Below, in pieces: positions 13,432-13,769 of a stretch of 13,769 nt of DNA (its first letter is position 1; each line of letters starts with the position of its first letter). Both the position numbers and the translations under genes were made by a program. This DNA is from Hyphomicrobiales bacterium (GTDB taxonomy: Bacteria > Pseudomonadota > Alphaproteobacteria > Rhizobiales > Beijerinckiaceae), in NCBI GenBank assembly GCA_028865375.1, contig JAGWKJ010000028.1:1-13769 (forward strand). Reading direction: 5' to 3'. The notes beneath the pieces were generated by a model. That model was not told the origin of the DNA. It worked only from the letters and a program-made list of their open reading frames with translations, and made no database searches.

Positions 13432-13769
13432 ATGACCGACAGCCCCGATTCCGAAGCGATTTTTCTGGAACAGCTCGGCCAGCGTGTCCGCACCACGCGG
13501 GCGCTGCGCGGCATGTCGCGCAAGGTGCTCGCCAAGGTCTCCGGCCTCTCCGAGCGCTACATCGCCCAGCTTGAAAGCGGCAAGGGCAACGTCTCGATCG
13601 TGCTGTTGCGCCGGGTGTCGAACGCGATGGCGACGCATCTGGAAGACCTGATTCCTTCCACCGAGCCGGCGCCTGACTGGGCGGTGCTGCGTGATCTGTT
13701 GCGCCAGGCGACGCCGCAGCAGATCGCGCAGGTCAGGGAGGTTCTGGCCGGCGGCAGCGCTTCAGTGCA
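13432..13769 (+). CDS. Second BoxR/BzdR-type XRE regulator, 5' part only
   Basis: The first 112 residues of a regulator whose N-terminus closely parallels BoxR. Residues 15-75 form an XRE helix-turn-helix with SGLSERYIAQLESGKGNVSI, against SGVSQRYLAQIEAGAGNVSI in the BoxR encoded at 4442-5368. The following LRDLLRQATPQQIAQVREVL matches the linker region seen before the kinase-like domain of the family. The sequence ends before any Walker A loop could appear, so the kinase-like domain is expected but not shown. The ATG at 13432 has no clear Shine-Dalgarno and lies just after a candidate -10. The gene is divergent from the benzoate-CoA ligase operon and probably controls it. The paralogues differ enough to suggest separate histories rather than recent duplication. 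Confidence 0.88.
   Translation, partial: MTDSPDSEAIFLEQLGQRVRTTRALRGMSRKVLAKVSGLSERYIAQLESGKGNVSIVLLRRVSNAMATHLEDLIPSTEPAPDWAVLRDLLRQATPQQIAQVREVLAGGSASV

Noticed and set aside
1..13769. tRNA, rRNA, insertion sequences, phage genes or defence systems
   Set aside because: I saw no tRNA-like cloverleaf, transposase, integrase or terminal inverted repeats on either strand; the window is a catabolic cluster next to a housekeeping gene.

Overview
The window comes from a GC-rich genome, most likely an alphaproteobacterium. The basis is the high-GC codon use, a dnaK promoter matching the alphaproteobacterial heat-shock form (CTTG-N17-CCTATAT), and an aerobic benzoyl-CoA (box) gene set of the kind found in alpha- and betaproteobacteria. 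I cannot place the order or genus.

Layout from left to right. (1) 1-706, minus: the 5' part of dnaK, cut by the window edge, with its heat-shock promoter at 825-855. (2) 893-1435, minus: an unrecognised small membrane protein. (3) 1491-3560, minus: a fused enoyl-CoA hydratase/3-hydroxyacyl-CoA dehydrogenase, divergent from (4) 3636-4445, plus: a PaaG-like enoyl-CoA isomerase. (5) 4442-5368, minus: boxR, an XRE-type regulator fused to a shikimate-kinase-like domain. (6) 10322 down to 5507, minus: boxC, boxB, boxA and a 4HBT-type acyl-CoA thioesterase, tightly packed. (7) 13252 down to 10444, minus: benzoate-CoA ligase, an alpha/beta hydrolase and a DUF309 protein, joined by GTGA and ATGA stop/start overlaps. 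(8) 13432 to the end, plus: the N-terminal part of a second BoxR-type regulator.

Together the genes describe aerobic benzoate catabolism through CoA thioesters. The ligase makes benzoyl-CoA. BoxA (reductase) and BoxB (di-iron epoxidase) make 2,3-epoxybenzoyl-CoA. BoxC opens the ring to 3,4-dehydroadipyl-CoA semialdehyde. The thioesterase probably rescues trapped CoA. The aldehyde dehydrogenase BoxD is not in the window. After it, the PaaG-like isomerase can move the 3,4 double bond to 2,3. The fused enzyme can then hydrate and oxidise the product towards 3-oxoadipyl-CoA. No thiolase is visible.

The most interesting regulatory signal is a shared 10-base element, TGCATTATA(G/A), in the promoters of boxR and of the boxCBA operon, with near matches at the ligase promoter and the second regulator. 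A further exact copy lies inside the ligase coding region, where a duplicated YNAVT peptide is encoded by unusually AT-rich synonymous codons. I infer that this is the BoxR operator. A perfect 28-bp AT-rich palindrome lies across the stop codon of the DUF309 gene, upstream of the boxC promoter.
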